Source of the DNA: Mesobacillus campisalis
GTDB taxonomy: Bacteria; Bacillota; Bacilli; Bacillales; Cytobacillaceae
Direction: 5' to 3'
NCBI RefSeq assembly: GCF_000986785.1
Contig: NZ_LAYY01000013.1
Coordinates: forward strand, 92,659 to 156,658
Length of the DNA: 64,000 bases
Positions 17,145 to 25,435 of this stretch are shown piece after piece. The position numbers and the translations under genes were made by a program. Position 1 is the first letter of the stretch. Each line of letters opens with the position of its first letter. Under the pieces are notes generated by a model that searched no databases, was not told where the DNA came from, and saw only the letters and a list, made by a program, of their open reading frames with translations.

Positions 17145-17603
17145 TTGAATAAAGGTGTTGCCATAGCATTATCAAGTATCGGAGTTGCGCAGGGACTTAA
17201 GATCCCCATCCATTATATGAAGGAAAAAGAATGGAAGCCGGAGCTGTTCATCGCAACCGGTGGAATGCCGAGCTCCCACTCTGCGGGAGTTTCATCCCTT
17301 GCAACGTATATTGCACTAAAAAGAGGAGTGCCAACTATCGACTTTGCCCTAGCAGTGGTGTTTGGCCTGATTGTTATGTATGATGCACAGGGTATACGGA
17401 GACAGACAGGAGAGCTTACCCTTAAGGTGAACGACCTTGATGAACTGATTGATAAAATTCATAAAGATGATCCTGTAGCGTACGAAGAACAGCCAGATAA
17501 CCCTTTGAAAGAGGTGCTTGGTCACAAGCCCGCTGAGGTAGTAGGCGGAGCATTGCTGGGTGTGCTTTTGGGAATGGCAGGTTATTATCTTGGAAGAAAA
17601 TGA
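17145..17603 (+). CDS. yuiD: Divergent PAP2-family membrane protein (YuiD)
   Basis: Small membrane protein related to acid phosphatase/vanadium haloperoxidases. The motif GGMPSSHSAGVSSLA near residue 45 is the family signature, followed by MYDAQGIRRQTGE and a C-terminal hydrophobic anchor. Four to five hydrophobic stretches fit a membrane location. The substrate is unknown. The longer frame starts at 17130, but that ATG is embedded in GGAGGTGAG, the ribosome site for the TTG at 17145; from there the product is 152 residues. It stands as a single gene downstream of sspL. Confidence 0.86.
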   Translation: MNKGVAIALSSIGVAQGLKIPIHYMKEKEWKPELFIATGGMPSSHSAGVSSLATYIALKRGVPTIDFALAVVFGLIVMYDAQGIRRQTGELTLKVNDLDELIDKIHKDDPVAYEEQPDNPLKEVLGHKPAEVVGGALLGVLLGMAGYYLGRK

Positions 17604-17666
17604 TAGAAAAATGTCGAATCCTCTGGTAATATCTACATAGATATAGTCCTGGAGGATTGAACAGCT

Positions 17667-17936
17667 GTGATTTCATTGGAAGAATATTTGCTTAGACTGA
17701 ATAGCAAGGGTTTTCATTTCGGTGATGATGCGATCGGTTTCATCTACTTTGGCAAGCATTATACTGGGGCGACGGATGAACTGGCAAATGCAGCGCTTGA
17801 GTTGACTTTAAAAGCGCAAAAAAGGTTTGACGGCAGCTTCTATGTTTCCTTGCTGGAGACTTTTTCGGCCAATGAGATAAAGAACCGGAAGGAAGCCATC
17901 CGGTTCGTAAGGGACAAGCAGCTGCTTGCATTGTAA
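17667..17936 (+). CDS. Conserved hypothetical protein, 89 aa (possibly DUF6123)
   Basis: Soluble, mixed-charge protein beginning MISLEEYLLRLNSKGFHFGD and ending RFVRDKQLLAL. GGAGG lies 11 bases before the GTG start, the only plausible initiation codon near that site. A possible match to DUF6123 is from memory only. It has no close operon partner and ends in a terminator shared with the convergent EamA gene. Function cannot be stated. Confidence 0.7.
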   Translation: MISLEEYLLRLNSKGFHFGDDAIGFIYFGKHYTGATDELANAALELTLKAQKRFDGSFYVSLLETFSANEIKNRKEAIRFVRDKQLLAL

Positions 17937-17985
17937 AAAAGGAGTGGAAACAGAAGATCATGCCTCTGTATCCGCTCCTTTTTTT
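17935..17985. terminator. Bidirectional terminator
   Basis: AAAAAAGGAGTGGA (17935-17948) pairs with TCCGCTCCTTTTTT (17971-17984) with one T-G pair. A small inner hairpin (ACAGAAG/CCTCTGT) fills the loop. T-runs on both strands serve the converging genes, and the EamA stop lies inside it. Confidence 0.8.
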
Positions 17986-18887
17986 ACTGAAACAGGCCAC
18001 TTGAGTAGGTTTCGTGGAAGCTCTGCGACTATCATACCGGCAAAAATCAGCAGGCAGCCGGCAGCAGCACTGTAGGATAAGCGGTCGCCTGCCCAAAAAT
18101 ATCCAGTAATCGCCGCGAAAACAGGCTCCATGGCAAAAATGAGTGCCACTCTGGTAGGTGTGGTGTACTTTTGGAAATTTGTCTGAATCAAGAAAGCTGC
18201 ACCCGTAGCGAAGACTGCGGTAACCAGCAATGCCGATAAGACCTCTGTAGAAAGGACCACTGCTGGGTTGAACGCTCTTCTCCAGTCTTCGAAGATGAAA
18301 GCTGAAATTCCCGATAGCACAGAAACCACGGCAATTTGGATAACCGTAAGGGCTAATGAAGGAAATTCACGAGCATATTTCCCGGTAAACAGAATGTGGA
18401 AGGCGAACCCGAAAGCACATATAAGGACAAAACCGTCACCAATATTGAGGCTTGTGATATCGGTGATCGTGAGCAAATAAAGTCCCGCTGTGGCACCGGC
18501 AATGCCCAGGCAGGCATTAAGCCCAAGTGGCTTTTTATATAAAACGATGGTGAGCAGCGGCACCATCACGACACTTAAACCGGTAATAAAGCCGGCTTTT
18601 GAAGATGTGGTATATAAAAGGCCAAGGGTCTGGAAGGCGTAGCCGATAAAAAGGAAAACACCCAGTATGATACCGGCTGATATCAGCTTCCCATTTAAGG
18701 CCTTAAGCTGCCTCCGCTCAAAAAAGAGAAGCCAAAGCCCGAGCAAAATGGCAGCCAAGGCAAACCTGACTCCATTAAAGGAGAGAGGCTCCAGAAATGA
18801 TATGGCGTTTTGGACAATGACAAACGTTGAACCCCAAATAAGGGCCACAAGGAGAAGAGAGATGTCTGCCACAATGGATGGTTTCAT
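17958..18887 (-). CDS. EamA-family (DMT) membrane transporter
   Basis: Second DMT transporter in the window, with ten predicted helices in two EamA repeats. N-terminal LLLVALIWGSTFVIVQ and second-half IFAMEPVFAAITGYFWAGD are the family landmarks. The chain is 309 residues with a short polar tail. It starts inside the end of the RNase H-like gene (four-base overlap ATGA), so the two form a translationally coupled leftward operon. Substrate unknown. It is not a close copy of the transporter at 5792. Confidence 0.88.
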   Translation of the reverse strand: MKPSIVADISLLLVALIWGSTFVIVQNAISFLEPLSFNGVRFALAAILLGLWLLFFERRQLKALNGKLISAGIILGVFLFIGYAFQTLGLLYTTSSKAGFITGLSVVMVPLLTIVLYKKPLGLNACLGIAGATAGLYLLTITDITSLNIGDGFVLICAFGFAFHILFTGKYAREFPSLALTVIQIAVVSVLSGISAFIFEDWRRAFNPAVVLSTEVLSALLVTAVFATGAAFLIQTNFQKYTTPTRVALIFAMEPVFAAITGYFWAGDRLSYSAAAGCLLIFAGMIVAELPRNLLKWPVSVKKGADTEA

Positions 18888-19294
18888 TCCGCGCCCCCCA
18901 GTCCTGATTCATTTTTCCTGATCGCCTGGCGGGCCAACTCATCAGCACTCTTATTCAGGGAGGAAGGAATCCACTTCATAAAGAAAAGATCAAACTTTTT
19001 TGTCAGACGCAGGGCTGACTCCAAAAGAGGAGCATACAATTTATTTTTTACAAACTCTTTCTCAACTGCTTTGTTTACCAGTTCGGAATCGGTTCTGAAC
19101 GAGACGGTTTTAAAACCTTTTTCAAGGCAGATTTCCAGTGCTTTAATAAAAGCGTGATACTCGGCTTCATGGTTCGTCATGGAGCCAAGCGGAATGGAGA
19201 AACGATGAACTTCACCATTTCCTTTAATAAAGATTCCGGCGCCACTGGGGCCAGGATTGCCTGCACTTGCACCGTCGATATATACCTCGATCAA
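18884..19294 (-). CDS. ypdQ: RNase H-like protein (YpdQ)
   Basis: Reverse-transcriptase-like RNase H fold, 136 residues. The DEDD residues are present: D7 in MIEVYIDGASAGNPG, the Glu of TNHEAEYHAF, the Asp of FRTDSELV and the Asp of SADELARQA, so it may cleave RNA-DNA hybrids. Published work on B. subtilis relatives suggests weak or no activity, so function stays open. It is the first gene of a leftward pair with an EamA transporter. The name follows resemblance and the nearby ypeP-ypeQ-cspD block. Confidence 0.85.
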   Translation of the reverse strand: MIEVYIDGASAGNPGPSGAGIFIKGNGEVHRFSIPLGSMTNHEAEYHAFIKALEICLEKGFKTVSFRTDSELVNKAVEKEFVKNKLYAPLLESALRLTKKFDLFFMKWIPSSLNKSADELARQAIRKNESGLGGAE

Positions 19295-19406
19295 GAAACA
19301 TTCCCCTCTTCTCGTTTATAATGCTATATGTTAGTGTATCATAAAAAAGCAGAACAATAAGATAAAAATACCATCATGAGAATTACCTAGAATGGAAGGG
19401 TGGAGC

Positions 19407-20063
19407 ATGAAGTATAAATTGGAATGGAGCTACAAAATAAAGGGAAAAGAACCTCTTCTCTTCACTTCGGATTGGATAGAAGGAGAACGGGCTCTTGAAA
19501 CTGCAGAGGAGCTTGAAAAAACGGGAAAGGCAGCGGGAATTTCATTTGAAGATGAAGCGGGTACAACCTGGACAATCAAAGAAATGAAAAAGCTGCTTGC
19601 AGAAATTGAAGAAGAGCCGCATGACTTAACGGTTTACTTTGACGGCGGCTTCGATAAAAATACCAATAAGGCCGGTTTGGGGGCCATCATCTACTATAAT
19701 CAGGGCAAGAAGAAGTATCGTCTCCGGGCAAACCAGCACATAGGCGAACTTGAAACCAATAATGAAGCAGAATATGCCGCCTTCTACTTTGGGCTTACTT
19801 TGCTCGAAGAACTGGGTGTTCACCATCTTTCATGCGAATTCAGGGGCGACTCCCAGGTTGTGCTTAAGCAATTGGAGGGTGAGTGGCCGTGCTATGAGGA
19901 GACGCTAAACCGCTGGCTGGACCGGATTGAGGCAAAAATGGCCGATTTGGGGCTGCATCCGAAGTATATAGCCATAGACAGGAAGAATAATAAGGAAGCG
20001 GATAAGCTGGCAAGCCAGGCACTTGAAGGCAAAACCATCCACAGTAAAATGCAAATTCTTTAA
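19407..20063 (+). CDS. ypeP: RNase H-like protein with N-terminal extension (YpeP)
   Basis: Two-part protein: about 75 residues of unknown fold (MKYKLEWSYKIKGKEPLLFT onward), then an RNase HI-like domain. All four acidic positions are kept: LTVYFDGGFD, TNNEAEYAAF, FRGDSQVVL and NKEADKLASQ. The longer frame opens at 19392, but GGAAGGG lies between that ATG and the ATG at 19407, supporting the latter (218 residues). It is divergent from ypdQ and followed 24 bases later by ypeQ, probably one transcript. Confidence 0.85.
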   Translation: MKYKLEWSYKIKGKEPLLFTSDWIEGERALETAEELEKTGKAAGISFEDEAGTTWTIKEMKKLLAEIEEEPHDLTVYFDGGFDKNTNKAGLGAIIYYNQGKKKYRLRANQHIGELETNNEAEYAAFYFGLTLLEELGVHHLSCEFRGDSQVVLKQLEGEWPCYEETLNRWLDRIEAKMADLGLHPKYIAIDRKNNKEADKLASQALEGKTIHSKMQIL

Positions 20064-20087
20064 AGAATAGAAAGGCAGGGGGAATTA

Positions 20088-20273
20088 TTGGGCAGAAAAG
20101 ATTTGCTCGAAGAAGTTGAAGGATTGTTAGCAACCTACTGCGAGGGCTGTTTTTTAAAGAAACAGCATAAAAAAGACCATGGAAAAAGATTTGCGCATCG
20201 TTTTTGCATTACAGCCTGTACAGTTGGCGAAAAAATAAAAGTCTGCGGAGCCAAACTATCACAGAGGCCCTGA
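20088..20273 (+). CDS. ypeQ: Zinc-finger small protein (YpeQ)
   Basis: A 61-residue basic protein with TYCEGCFLKKQH, FCITAC and KVCGAKL; the Cys and His residues suit a single zinc site. The start is TTG with GGGGGA about 7 bases upstream; no ATG is available. It immediately follows ypeP and precedes cspD on the opposite strand, as in B. subtilis. Function unknown. Confidence 0.78.
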   Translation: MGRKDLLEEVEGLLATYCEGCFLKKQHKKDHGKRFAHRFCITACTVGEKIKVCGAKLSQRP

Positions 20274-20280
20274 CACAGAG

Positions 20281-20310
20281 CAAAATAAAAGGCTGGCATT
20301 ATGCCAGCCT
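20281..20310 (-). terminator. Terminator of cspD
   Basis: GGCTGGCAT/ATGCCAGCC hairpin (20291-20309). The T-rich tail exists only on the minus strand (TTTTATTTTG), so it ends cspD; for ypeQ it has no U-tract. Confidence 0.75.
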
Positions 20311-20335
20311 GAAAGAACATCAAGACATTTTTGAA

Positions 20336-20536
20336 TTATAGTTTTACTACATTAGCTGCTTGTGGTCCGCGGTTTCCTTCAACGATTTCAAAAGAAACTT
20401 CCTGGCCTTCTTCAAGGGACTTGTAGCCTTCTCCCTGGATTGCAGTGAAATGAACGAATACATCATCTCCGCCTTCTACTTCAATAAATCCAAAACCCTT
20501 TTCATTGTTGAACCATTTAACTTTACCGTTTTGCAT
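20336..20536 (-). CDS. cspD: Cold shock protein CspD
   Basis: A 66-residue single OB-fold RNA chaperone. It starts [20 protein letters not shown] with RNP1 (KGFGFIEV) and RNP2 (VFVHFTAI), and ends [11 protein letters not shown], almost the B. subtilis CspD sequence as recalled. The ATG at 20536 has AGGAGG 9 bases upstream on the minus strand; a longer frame to 20569 lacks a ribosome site and adds non-family residues. A promoter about 110 bases upstream gives the long leader seen in cold-shock genes. Confidence 0.96.
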   Translation of the reverse strand: MQNGKVKWFNNEKGFGFIEVEGGDDVFVHFTAIQGEGYKSLEEGQEVSFEIVEGNRGPQAANVVKL

Positions 20537-20564
20537 GTTACTATTTCCTCCTAAGCCTTTTCGC

Positions 20565-20577
20565 GACACAATGTGTC
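20565..20577. promoter_or_regulatory. Palindrome in the cspD leader
   Basis: GACACA-A-TGTGTC, a perfect 6-1-6 inverted repeat 29 bases upstream of the cspD start codon. It could be a regulator site or a short RNA hairpin in the leader. Confidence 0.4.
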
Positions 20578-20653
20578 AGTTGAAATTTTCATTTATTAGA
20601 ACATACCCTCAATTCAACGGAAATAATCATATATTCTGATAAATGATGCTTTA

Positions 20654-20682
20654 AATATACATAAAAAGGCTTAAAGCGTCAA
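20654..20682 (-). promoter_or_regulatory. Sigma-A promoter of cspD with long 5' leader
   Basis: On the minus strand TTGACG (20682-20677), 17 bases, TATATT (20659-20654). Transcription would begin near 20647, leaving a leader of about 110 bases before the cspD ATG. Confidence 0.65.
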
Positions 20683-20743
20683 GATACTGGAAGAATGTCC
20701 TGTAAAAAAAAGACGGTAAGCCACTAAAGGGGGAGGACAAGCA

Positions 20744-20878
20744 ATGAATGCGCTTTATTTTATTTTTTCGGAAAAGGCCAAAGGGCTTGTCATAAAAGCT
20801 GCATCTCCTCATAATTTTGATATAAAAAGGGTGAGGAAATGTTTCGTTTTTCATTTAAAGGCAGTGAGTGGATCATAA
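20744..20878 (+). CDS. Possible 44-residue protein
   Basis: The frame begins MNALYFIFSEKAKGLVIKAA and ends FHLKAVSGS. It has one of the better ribosome sites in the region (GGGGGAGG, 7 bases before ATG). It overlaps the next frame (start 20839) by 40 bases in a different phase, so either translation is coupled or only one is real. No family recognised. Confidence 0.35.
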   Translation: MNALYFIFSEKAKGLVIKAASPHNFDIKRVRKCFVFHLKAVSGS

Positions 20879-21126
20879 GGTTTTCCCCGGAGCTACAGGC
20901 GGAAGATGAAGACAAGGAAGCCATCATCAAGTCTTTGATCACTCTGGGGCCAAGCCTCGCAGGATATTCCCACGGTGAATCCCTGCTGATGTTCGATGAG
21001 AAAATGGGGGCCACCATCATACGTACCGAAAAGATCCCTTCATTTATTTTAACTGTTTCATCCATTATTCCAAGCAATCAATGGTTTTCCAGAAAAGCCA
21101 ATGGCGTTGAGCCTTATAAAGAATAA
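20839..21126 (+). CDS. Hypothetical protein, 95 aa
   Basis: Soluble protein starting MFRFSFKGSEWIIRFSPELQ, rich in acidic residues after position 20, ending NGVEPYKE. An AAGGGTGAGGA stretch lies immediately before the ATG, rather close. A strong terminator begins 5 bases after the stop, supporting it as the end of a transcription unit that may include the 20744 frame. I do not recognise it and found no motif. Confidence 0.6.
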   Translation: MFRFSFKGSEWIIRFSPELQAEDEDKEAIIKSLITLGPSLAGYSHGESLLMFDEKMGATIIRTEKIPSFILTVSSIIPSNQWFSRKANGVEPYKE

Positions 21127-21131
21127 GAGGT

Positions 21132-21172
21132 TGGAGGAAGCGTGAACAAGACGCTTCCTCCATTTGTTTCTT
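21132..21172 (+). terminator. Terminator before topB
   Basis: A 12-bp perfect stem TGGAGGAAGCGT/ACGCTTCCTCCA (21132-21143 with 21151-21162), tail TTTGTTTC. Confidence 0.85.
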
Positions 21173-21237
21173 TACGGATATCAGCAGGCTCGGCTAAAAT
21201 AAGTATAGTAAAATATAACATAGAGCAAGGAGGAGCC

Positions 21238-23400
21238 ATGAAATTAATCATTGCCGAAAAGCCGGATCAGGGCAGGACGCTAGCCTCCATTTTTAAAACT
21301 AAAAAACAGGATGGCTACATTGAAATTCTTCCGAACGAACTCTTTCCGGATGGAGCCTACGTATCATGGGCGATCGGTCATCTCACCGAACTTGCACCGC
21401 CAGAAAAGTACGATTCTTCATGGAAGCGGTGGTCGCTTGATACTTTGCCCATTGTACCACAGCAATTTATGTATGAAGTCGTCAAGAACAAGCAAAAGCA
21501 GTTTGCCACTATTAAAAAACTCTCCACTTCCCCGCAGGTGACCGAAATTATCCATGCAGGCGATGCCGGAAGAGAAGGAGAGTTGATTGTCCGCAATATT
21601 CTCCGGCTCACCGGCTGCAACAAACCGATGAAACGGCTATGGATTTCCTCTCTCACCCCGAAAGCCATTAAAGAAGGATTTCAAAACCTCCTGCAGGAGT
21701 CCGAAACAAAAAATCTCTATTATGAAGCCTATACTAGAGCGTGTGCCGATTGGGTAGTAGGAATGAATGCTTCCAGGCTCTATACATTGCTGCTGCAAAA
21801 AGAGGGGTTTTCCGATGTGTTTTCCGTTGGAAGAGTCCAGACCCCCACGCTGGCGCTGATTGTAAAACGCGAATACGAGATTGAGAATTTTGTTTCCCAG
21901 CCGTTTTGGGAAGTTTATGCCCATTTTGCCATCAATAACAAGAAATATAAGGGCAAATGGGAGAAGGATGGGAATTCGAGAATAGAATCAAAAGAGCTTG
22001 CTGAAAAAATTGCCGCATTCTGTACAGGGAAGACGGCAGAGGCTATCGAAGTCAACACCGAAAAAAAAGAGTTTCAGCCACCATTGTTTTATAACCTATC
22101 TTCGATTCAGGCTGATGCCAATAAAAGATTCAAATTCTCTCCCAAGAAAACACTCGATATATTGCAAGGGTTATATCAGCGCGGGATTGTCTCCTATCCC
22201 CGTTCGGATTCACGGCATGTAACTCCGGGAGAAGCAGAGGGATTCCCTGGCATTCTTAACAAGCTGAGCAACCTCCCACAATTTCAGGATCTTTTTCCGT
22301 TGCCCGTTGAGAGCATCAGGAATAATGGAAGGTATGTGAATGCAAAAAAAGTGACCGACCATTATGCGATTATCCCTACGGAACAGGTACCAAATCCAAG
22401 CCGGCTTTCCCCGGATGAACAGAAACTTTATGACCTGCTCGCAAGGACATTGATAGCAGCCCATTATCCCTCTGCGTCAGCTGAATATACAACCATCAGG
22501 ACGCTTGCGGATGGGAGGGCAGAGTTCCTTTCAAAAGGCAAAGTACCCATTGAGGAAGGGTGGCGGAAGGTGCTTCCCCAACAAGATAAGGAAAAGGATC
22601 ATGTGCTGCCGTCCATCCAGCAGGGGGAAACAGGCACCGTTTTGAAAACCGAAGTCAAAGAAAGCAAAACCCAGCCTCCAAAGCGCTTTACAGAGGGGCA
22701 GTTGATTACCTTGATGAAGACCGCAGGCAAACATATTGAAGATAAAGAGCTTGAGAAAGTTTTGATGAAAACGGAAGGTCTAGGAACTGAAGCAACCCGC
22801 GCTGGCATTATCACGATGCTGAAAGACAGAGCGTATATCAATATCAGCAAAAATCTGGTTTATGCAACCGCGAAAGCAAAAATACTTGTCCAGGCTGTTG
22901 GCGGGCAAGTTTTAGCCTCGCCTGAAATGACAGCAAAATGGGAACAGCGTCTTAAGGAAATCGGGGAAGGGGCCGCTTCACCGAAGCAATTTATGGATCA
23001 AACAGGCAAAATGGTAGCCCATTTAGTTTCCAATACCACAGAAAGCGCAGCCAGCTGGAGTTTTGGAACGCAAGTAAAAGAGGAATTTATCCCAGGCAAG
23101 CAGAAAGGCAGGAAGAAACGGAGCACGAATTTGGGTGCCTGTAAACTATGCGGAGGAGCCGTTGTCGATAAAGGGAGTTTTTATGGATGTGCAAATTATC
23201 AAAAGACCAAGTGCGGGTTCACCGTTTCAAAACAAATTCTAGGCAGGACAATTACCCAGAAACAAGTAAAGCAGCTGTTAAAAGAGGGAAGCACGGATGT
23301 AATAGAGGGATTTACTTCCAAGGAACAAGCTTTTAATGCAAAGCTGGTATGGGACGAAAAAGGCCGCAGCATCCGTTTTGCCAGCAGGGTCAAGTCCTGA
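21238..23400 (+). CDS. topB: DNA topoisomerase III (type IA)
   Basis: Type IA topoisomerase that decatenates DNA via a 5' phosphotyrosine. The Toprim domain opens the chain (LIIAEKPDQGRTLA; acidic block HAGDAGREGELI near residue 107). The catalytic Tyr is Tyr320 in SYPRSDSRHVTP, and GRVQTPTLALI precedes it. A C-terminal zinc ribbon (ACKLCGG...YGCANYQKTKCGF) extends the core. AAGGAGGAG sits 4-5 bases before the ATG at 21238; the open frame back to 21142 runs through a terminator and is not credible. The product is 720 residues, close to B. subtilis TopB. Confidence 0.94.
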   Translation: MKLIIAEKPDQGRTLASIFKTKKQDGYIEILPNELFPDGAYVSWAIGHLTELAPPEKYDSSWKRWSLDTLPIVPQQFMYEVVKNKQKQFATIKKLSTSPQVTEIIHAGDAGREGELIVRNILRLTGCNKPMKRLWISSLTPKAIKEGFQNLLQESETKNLYYEAYTRACADWVVGMNASRLYTLLLQKEGFSDVFSVGRVQTPTLALIVKREYEIENFVSQPFWEVYAHFAINNKKYKGKWEKDGNSRIESKELAEKIAAFCTGKTAEAIEVNTEKKEFQPPLFYNLSSIQADANKRFKFSPKKTLDILQGLYQRGIVSYPRSDSRHVTPGEAEGFPGILNKLSNLPQFQDLFPLPVESIRNNGRYVNAKKVTDHYAIIPTEQVPNPSRLSPDEQKLYDLLARTLIAAHYPSASAEYTTIRTLADGRAEFLSKGKVPIEEGWRKVLPQQDKEKDHVLPSIQQGETGTVLKTEVKESKTQPPKRFTEGQLITLMKTAGKHIEDKELEKVLMKTEGLGTEATRAGIITMLKDRAYINISKNLVYATAKAKILVQAVGGQVLASPEMTAKWEQRLKEIGEGAASPKQFMDQTGKMVAHLVSNTTESAASWSFGTQVKEEFIPGKQKGRKKRSTNLGACKLCGGAVVDKGSFYGCANYQKTKCGFTVSKQILGRTITQKQVKQLLKEGSTDVIEGFTSKEQAFNAKLVWDEKGRSIRFASRVKS

Positions 23401-23473
23401 CGTGTACTGTCTTGTCCAGGCCGCCTATGTATAGTAAACTTTATAGGATGAGTTTGACAATGGAGGTTTAGGG

Positions 23474-23902
23474 ATGCCGACACCAAGTATGGAAGATTAT
23501 ATCGAACAGATTTATATTTTAATTGAAGAAAAAGGGTATGCAAGAGTGTCAGATATAGCAGAAGCGCTGTCTGTTCATCCCTCCTCGGTTACAAAAATGG
23601 TTCAAAAACTGGATAAGGACCAATACCTGGTCTATGAAAAATATCGTGGGCTTGTCCTCACCCCAAAGGGGGAAAAGACAGGAAAACGTCTTGTGGACAG
23701 GCATGAACTTCTCGAACAGCTGCTAAAGATAATTGGAGTCAAAGAGGAGAATATCTATCGAGATGTTGAGGGGATTGAACACCATCTCAGCTGGGATGCA
23801 ATCGACAGGATTGGCGACCTGGTCCATTTCTTTGAGGAAGATGGAAGCAGGGGTGAAGCGCTAGCGGAAATTCGGCGCAGAAATGAAGAAAGCGAAGAGT
23901 GA
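23474..23902 (+). CDS. mntR: Manganese-responsive transcriptional regulator MntR
   Basis: DtxR-family Mn(II) sensor that represses manganese uptake genes. The 142 residues contain an N-terminal winged helix ([20 protein letters not shown], then [16 protein letters not shown]) and a dimer domain with the metal ligands: D8 of the SMEDYI segment, E11, and the [13 protein letters not shown] block supplying Glu/His near residues 99-103. The length equals B. subtilis MntR. GGAGGTTTAGGG precedes the ATG. It is monocistronic, with its own terminator. Confidence 0.95.
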   Translation: MPTPSMEDYIEQIYILIEEKGYARVSDIAEALSVHPSSVTKMVQKLDKDQYLVYEKYRGLVLTPKGEKTGKRLVDRHELLEQLLKIIGVKEENIYRDVEGIEHHLSWDAIDRIGDLVHFFEEDGSRGEALAEIRRRNEESEE

Positions 23903-23907
23903 AAATA

Positions 23908-23937
23908 AAACACCTGACGGGCAGTCAGGTGTTTTTT
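23908..23937 (+). terminator. Terminator of mntR
   Basis: CACCTGAC/GTCAGGTG stem (23911-23931), GGGCA loop, TTTTTT tail. Confidence 0.9.
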
Positions 23938-24154
23938 AGTAGGATTCAGGGAGGCTGCTGATATTCTCGATTTCATAGGGGAGGGCGAATTCTTCGTCTG
24001 TCTCCGTTTCTTTGATTGAAACACCGGTAATTCTCCCGGCTTCCGCTTCCATTAAGGCCTTCCGGTAGGAAATAACTCTTCCGGAAGAAGTTTGGAAAGA
24101 AATAACCTCACCTGCATTATTTTTAAAAACTCCAGTCAGCTGTTCTCCGTCCAT
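23936..24154 (-). CDS. Small acidic hypothetical protein (DUF3892-like)
   Basis: 72 residues beginning MDGEQLTGVFKNNAGEVISF with two related segments (ITGV... and LTGV...), resembling short DUF3892 proteins of Bacillus; this assignment is from memory. AAAGGAGGTG lies just before the ATG on the minus strand. It is convergent with mntR and upstream of the metA terminator. Function unknown. Confidence 0.68.
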   Translation of the reverse strand: MDGEQLTGVFKNNAGEVISFQTSSGRVISYRKALMEAEAGRITGVSIKETETDEEFALPYEIENISSLPESY

Positions 24155-24298
24155 GCATCACACCTCCTTTCCTATCTTCCGATTGATTCTTTGTGTTCAC
24201 CTCCCTAGTCTTGCTGTATTCAATCTTTGGTAAACCTGTAAATTTTTCAGGGAATGGCGAAAAAAGCGCTGATGCTCCTCAGGGCAAAGCTGGCATCG

Positions 24299-24326
24299 CA
24301 AAAAAGAGCTGCCAGATTGGCAGCTC
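24299..24326 (-). terminator. Terminator of metA
   Basis: GAGCTGCCA/TGGCAGCTC 9-bp stem with a three-base loop (24306-24326); the T-run is on the minus strand. Confidence 0.88.
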
Positions 24327-24352
24327 CAGTTCATGCTACTAGGAAAAATGAG

Positions 24353-25261
24353 TTAATTCCATTCATATGGGGTTTCCTGGTAAACGTAATAATTTAGCCA
24401 GTTGGAAAAGAAAAGATGCGCGTGTGAACGCCATTTATTGACAGGTCTGTTCTCAGGATTGTTCTCAGGAAAGTAATGCTCGGGAACGGGAACACTTAAG
24501 CCTCTTTCCCTGTCGCGGGCATATTCCTGTGCCAGGGTGTCTGTTTCGTATTCAAGGTGGCCAGTAACCATTATATGCTTCCTGTCCAGGGAATGGACGA
24601 TGAAAGCACCCGCTTCATCAGACGCGGCTAAAAGCTTGAGTTCTGGCGATTTTTCAATTTCTTCAATGGATACATCTGTGTGCCGGGAATGCGGAGCATA
24701 AAACACATCATCAAAACCCCGCAGGAGTTTTTCTTTCGAATCATATATCCGGTGGGAATAAATTCCGGAACATTTTTCAGGCAGCTCGAACTTTCCGATC
24801 CCGTAGTGGTGGTACAATGCAGCCTGGGCACCCCAGCAGATATGCAGGGTTGAAGTAACATTTGTTTTTGTCCATTCGAAAATCTTGACTAGCTCTGCCC
24901 AATAATCCACCTGGTCAAAGGAAATCAGCTCTACCGGAGCCCCGGTGATTATCATTCCATCGAACTTCTTCTCCCTTACTTCATCAAACGTAGTGTAAAA
25001 TTGGTCGAGATGAAGACGGCTAGTATTCCTCGATTCGTATGTAGCCGTTTTTAAGAAAGTAATGTTCACTTGCAGCGGTGTGTTTCCCAGCAGCCTCAGA
25101 AATTGTGCTTCTGTTTTCTCTTTTTCGGGCATCAGGTTCAGAATTAGAATATTCAATGGCCGGATATCCTGACTGCTTGCCCGCTCATCTTCCATGATAA
25201 AAATGTTTTCCTCTTCAAGAATCTCCCTTGCTGGAAGAAGCTTAGGAATTTTTATTGGCAC
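24353..25261 (-). CDS. metA: Homoserine O-acetyltransferase MetA
   Basis: First committed step of methionine synthesis, acylating homoserine. The 302-residue chain begins at a GTG (25261) preceded by GGGAGGGG on the minus strand; an ATG ten codons upstream has no ribosome site. With this start the catalytic Cys is Cys142 ([10 protein letters not shown]), matching E. coli MetA numbering. Residue 111 is Glu in [10 protein letters not shown]. Glu at this position marks acetyl-CoA use, whereas Gly marks succinyl-CoA use. The later [16 protein letters not shown] holds the active-site His-Glu region. A good promoter is present; I see no S-box riboswitch in the roughly 45-base leader. Confidence 0.95.
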   Translation of the reverse strand: MPIKIPKLLPAREILEEENIFIMEDERASSQDIRPLNILILNLMPEKEKTEAQFLRLLGNTPLQVNITFLKTATYESRNTSRLHLDQFYTTFDEVREKKFDGMIITGAPVELISFDQVDYWAELVKIFEWTKTNVTSTLHICWGAQAALYHHYGIGKFELPEKCSGIYSHRIYDSKEKLLRGFDDVFYAPHSRHTDVSIEEIEKSPELKLLAASDEAGAFIVHSLDRKHIMVTGHLEYETDTLAQEYARDRERGLSVPVPEHYFPENNPENRPVNKWRSHAHLFFSNWLNYYVYQETPYEWN

Positions 25262-25300
25262 TCCATACCCCTCCCTTGTATAAATTGACATTTAAATCTA

Positions 25301-25329
25301 ATTATAATCTTGTCTCGATGAACAGGCAA
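25301..25329 (-). promoter_or_regulatory. Sigma-A promoter of metA
   Basis: Minus strand TTGCCT (25329-25324), 17 bases, perfect TATAAT (25306-25301). The leader to the GTG start is about 35-45 bases, too short for an S-box or T-box. Confidence 0.8.
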
Positions 25330-25435
25330 TTTAAGAATGCTGAATTCTCGAAAAAATTGTGAAACACATACTGAAATAGGTTTGCAAATGATACAATGAG
25401 GGGGAAACTACTACCTGAAAAAAGGCGGGGTCTGG

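Noticed and set aside
24155..24230. Possible leader peptide on the minus strand upstream of the DUF3892-like gene
   Set aside because: The GTG overlaps its own GGGAGG, so spacing does not allow initiation, and it shows no attenuator structure.
25262..25435. S-box or T-box riboswitch before metA
   Set aside because: The promoter leaves only about 35-45 bases of leader, far too short, and no S-box motifs are present.
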